NCBI GenBank assembly: GCA_021163585.1
Contig: JAGGTW010000107.1
Span: 1-13,888 of the forward strand
Reading direction: 5' to 3'
From: Desulfurococcales archaeon
Lineage (GTDB): Archaea; Thermoproteota; Thermoprotei_A; Sulfolobales; NBVN01
DNA length: 13,888 nucleotides
Below are positions 12,544 to 13,888 of the stretch, one piece after another. Each line of letters starts with the position of its first letter. Positions within the stretch are counted from its first letter, which is position 1. Under the pieces are notes generated by a model that saw nothing but the letters and a program-made list of their open reading frames with translations, did no database searches and was not told where the DNA came from. The position numbers and the translations under genes are program-made.

Positions 12544-13230
12544 TTACTTGAGTTCTACTTCTTCCCCTGGCTTCAGTGCAATTACATTTACTTCTGGTGC
12601 GTACTCGCTAACAAATTTTTTGAAGTCCTCAGGATTGCCCTTGATTACGGGGAAAGTATGGTAGTGCATGGGTACTACGTACTTTGGTTTCAGTAGTTCT
12701 GCAGCTTTGGCTGCTTCCCTCGGACCCATCGTGAAGTGCCCGCCGATGGGGAGTAGAGCAATAAGAGGTCTGTATAATTCACCGATTAACTTCATATCGT
12801 ACATTAACCCCGTATCTCCCGCATGGTATATGTACTCACCATCCCTACCGAAGACTGCGCCAGTAGGGCTTCCTCTACTACTAGAGTGGAGTGCGGGTGT
12901 GAGTATTACTGAATAACCTTCACCTAGGTCTATGGGACCACCTATGTTTGCTCCAATAACTCGGCCCTCCTCACCTATTTGTTCAGCTACGTAGCTAGCT
13001 ATTTCAAAGACGGAAATTAACTTAACTTTCGTATTCCTCCGCATTAACTCAATAGTTTCTCCTAGGTGGTCTGAGTGGTCGTGGGTGACGATGATGTAGT
13101 CTGGCTTAGGAGCGACTTCATCTATGTTTACTGGTGATTTTGGGTTACTGATCCACGGGTCAATGAGGAATCTCCTAACCCCCACAGTTATCAAGAATGC
13201 AGCATGTCCTAGCCAAAGCACCTTAACCAT
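12544..13230 (-). CDS. UPF0173-type metal-dependent hydrolase (metallo-beta-lactamase fold)
   Basis: A 228-residue enzyme of the metallo-beta-lactamase superfamily. The metal motif H50-x-H52-x-D54-H55 (VTHDHSDHLG) is complete; H115 (TPALHSS), D139 (HAGDTGLMYD), H165 (IGGHFTMG) and H189 (VPMHYHTFP) supply the remaining ligands. Order, spacing and length fit the UPF0173/UlaG-like group, usually annotated only as a hydrolase. No RNA-binding beta-CASP domain is present, so it is not a CPSF-type nuclease. ATG start at 13228-13230. Substrate and pathway are unknown and neighbours (the C/D sRNA and methionine aminopeptidase) do not help. Confidence 0.88.
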   Translation of the reverse strand: MVKVLWLGHAAFLITVGVRRFLIDPWISNPKSPVNIDEVAPKPDYIIVTHDHSDHLGETIELMRRNTKVKLISVFEIASYVAEQIGEEGRVIGANIGGPIDLGEGYSVILTPALHSSSRGSPTGAVFGRDGEYIYHAGDTGLMYDMKLIGELYRPLIALLPIGGHFTMGPREAAKAAELLKPKYVVPMHYHTFPVIKGNPEDFKKFVSEYAPEVNVIALKPGEEVELK

Positions 13231-13350
13231 CTCATGTCCCCAATCAAATAGTTAGTGCTGAATTAAATTAAGGTATTGGTGAACTAGCATAGTAAATACA
13301 TAAAATCCGTGATTATTGATCAGCGTAGGGTGTAGAAGACGTCAGAAGGT

Positions 13351-13888
13351 CTGGAGTACTACATCAGAGCTGGTGAGGTAAGTTACAAAGTCAAGGATTA
13401 CGTTAAGAGAGTAGTGAAGCCAGGTGTTAAATTAGAGGAAGTTGCTGAGAAGGTGGAGTCATATATTAGGGAGTTAGGGGGTCAACCAGCGTTTCCTCTT
13501 AACATATCAATCAATGAGGTGGCTGCACATAGGACACCAATAATAGGTGATGATGAGGTAATTCCGGAGGAGTCGGTGGTTAAAGTCGACATAGGTGTCC
13601 ACTTTAATGGTTACATAGCTGACACAGCGGTCACACTGGTCTTTAATGATAAGTATAATAAGCTGACTGAAGCAGCCGCTGACGCGTTGGAGAAGGCGCT
13701 CCTAGCCGTTGGCCCAGGAGTGAGGTTCTCTGAGGTGGGGGCGGTAATAGAGACCACTATCAAGAAGCATGGCTACAAGGCTATAAAGAATTTGAGTGGC
13801 CACAGCTTAGACCAGTACACTATTCATGCTGGTGATGTAATTCCTAACTTCAAGGACCCCTTAAGCTACGGGAAGTTCAAAGTCGGTC
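13351..13888 (+). CDS. map: Methionine aminopeptidase type II, 3' end beyond the window, start unclear
   Basis: Removes the initiator methionine from nascent proteins. Counting from CTG 13351 as residue 1, the substrate-site H60 (NEVAAHRTP), metal ligands D80 (VKVDIGVH), D91 (IADTAV) and H151 (LSGHSLDQY) are visible; the two glutamate ligands lie beyond the edge. These numbers are two lower than P. furiosus MetAP (82, 93, 153), so the true start must be within a few residues of this CTG. Yet an in-frame TAG lies at 13333-13335 and there is no ATG, GTG or TTG until GTG 13414, inside the conserved N-terminal helix. Possible explanations are CTG initiation, a base error that creates the TAG (GTG 13330 is just before it), or a real lesion. 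A TATA-like ATACATAAAATCC at about 13296-13308 predicts transcription from about 13327. Confidence 0.88.
   Translation, partial: MEYYIRAGEVSYKVKDYVKRVVKPGVKLEEVAEKVESYIRELGGQPAFPLNISINEVAAHRTPIIGDDEVIPEESVVKVDIGVHFNGYIADTAVTLVFNDKYNKLTEAAADALEKALLAVGPGVRFSEVGAVIETTIKKHGYKAIKNLSGHSLDQYTIHAGDVIPNFKDPLSYGKFKVG

Noticed and set aside
1..13888. CRISPR arrays, IS elements, toxin-antitoxin or phage genes.
   Set aside because: No regularly spaced direct repeats, transposase motifs or terminal inverted repeats were seen; gene content is housekeeping.

Overview
The window comes from a hyperthermophilic-type archaeon, most likely a crenarchaeon (Thermoprotei, Desulfurococcales-like). The evidence is a crenarchaeal-style TFB with a degenerate zinc ribbon, RNA polymerase subunit P, aIF1, archaeal glycyl-tRNA synthetase, type II GAPDH, archaeal EndA, a C/D box sRNA, TATA boxes about 26 nt before starts, many leaderless TTG/GTG starts, and one strong Shine-Dalgarno site. 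Most of it is compact housekeeping DNA. I see no phage, IS element, CRISPR array or defence island.

The most unusual content is a tRNA gene in two pieces. The 5' half (acceptor, D arm and 5' anticodon strand, 544-576) is on the + strand. The 3' half (5137-5198) is on the - strand 4.6 kb away. Each half has its own TATA box. The 5' half trailer (578-593) and the 3' half leader (5220-5205) are complementary over 14 Watson-Crick pairs plus a G.U and a G-C, so the halves look designed to pair and be spliced in trans. The 3' half also contains an 18-nt intron at 37/38 with a canonical bulge-helix-bulge. Joining at 32/33 and removing the intron gives a perfect 74-nt cloverleaf with encoded CCA and anticodon CAU (probably tRNA-Ile2, otherwise elongator tRNA-Met). 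The convergent orientation suggests that inversion of the 4.6-kb segment broke an intron-containing gene.

Layout: 1-60 start of an SSB-like OB-fold gene (-); 213-446 ferredoxin (-); 544-593 tRNA 5' half (+); 679-1833 amidohydrolase (-); 2002-2910 methyltransferase (+); 3205-3280 tRNA-Thr (-); 3396-4346 TFB (+); 4422-4754 aIF1 (-); 4896-5078 RpoP (+); 5137-5220 tRNA 3' half (-); 5380-6429 GAPDH (+); 6528-7439 agmatinase-like ureohydrolase (-), divergent from 7496-9208 glycyl-tRNA synthetase (+).

From 9285 to 11365 four genes run on the + strand: two uncharacterised proteins, a PhoU-like protein and the tRNA splicing endonuclease EndA. EndA as given lacks a start unless one G is dropped from a G5 run at 10827-10831. 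Next come a cysteine-rich orphan (11473-11799), UbiX (11759-12367, -), a C/D box sRNA (about 12442-12498, +), an UPF0173 metallo-hydrolase (12544-13230, -) and a truncated methionine aminopeptidase (13351 to the edge, +) with no normal start codon.

The window joins information processing (TFB, RpoP, aIF1, GlyRS, MetAP, tRNAs, a methylation guide RNA) with RNA processing: EndA is the enzyme family expected to cut both junctions of the split tRNA. All assignments rest on reading the sequence by eye; no search or folding program was run.
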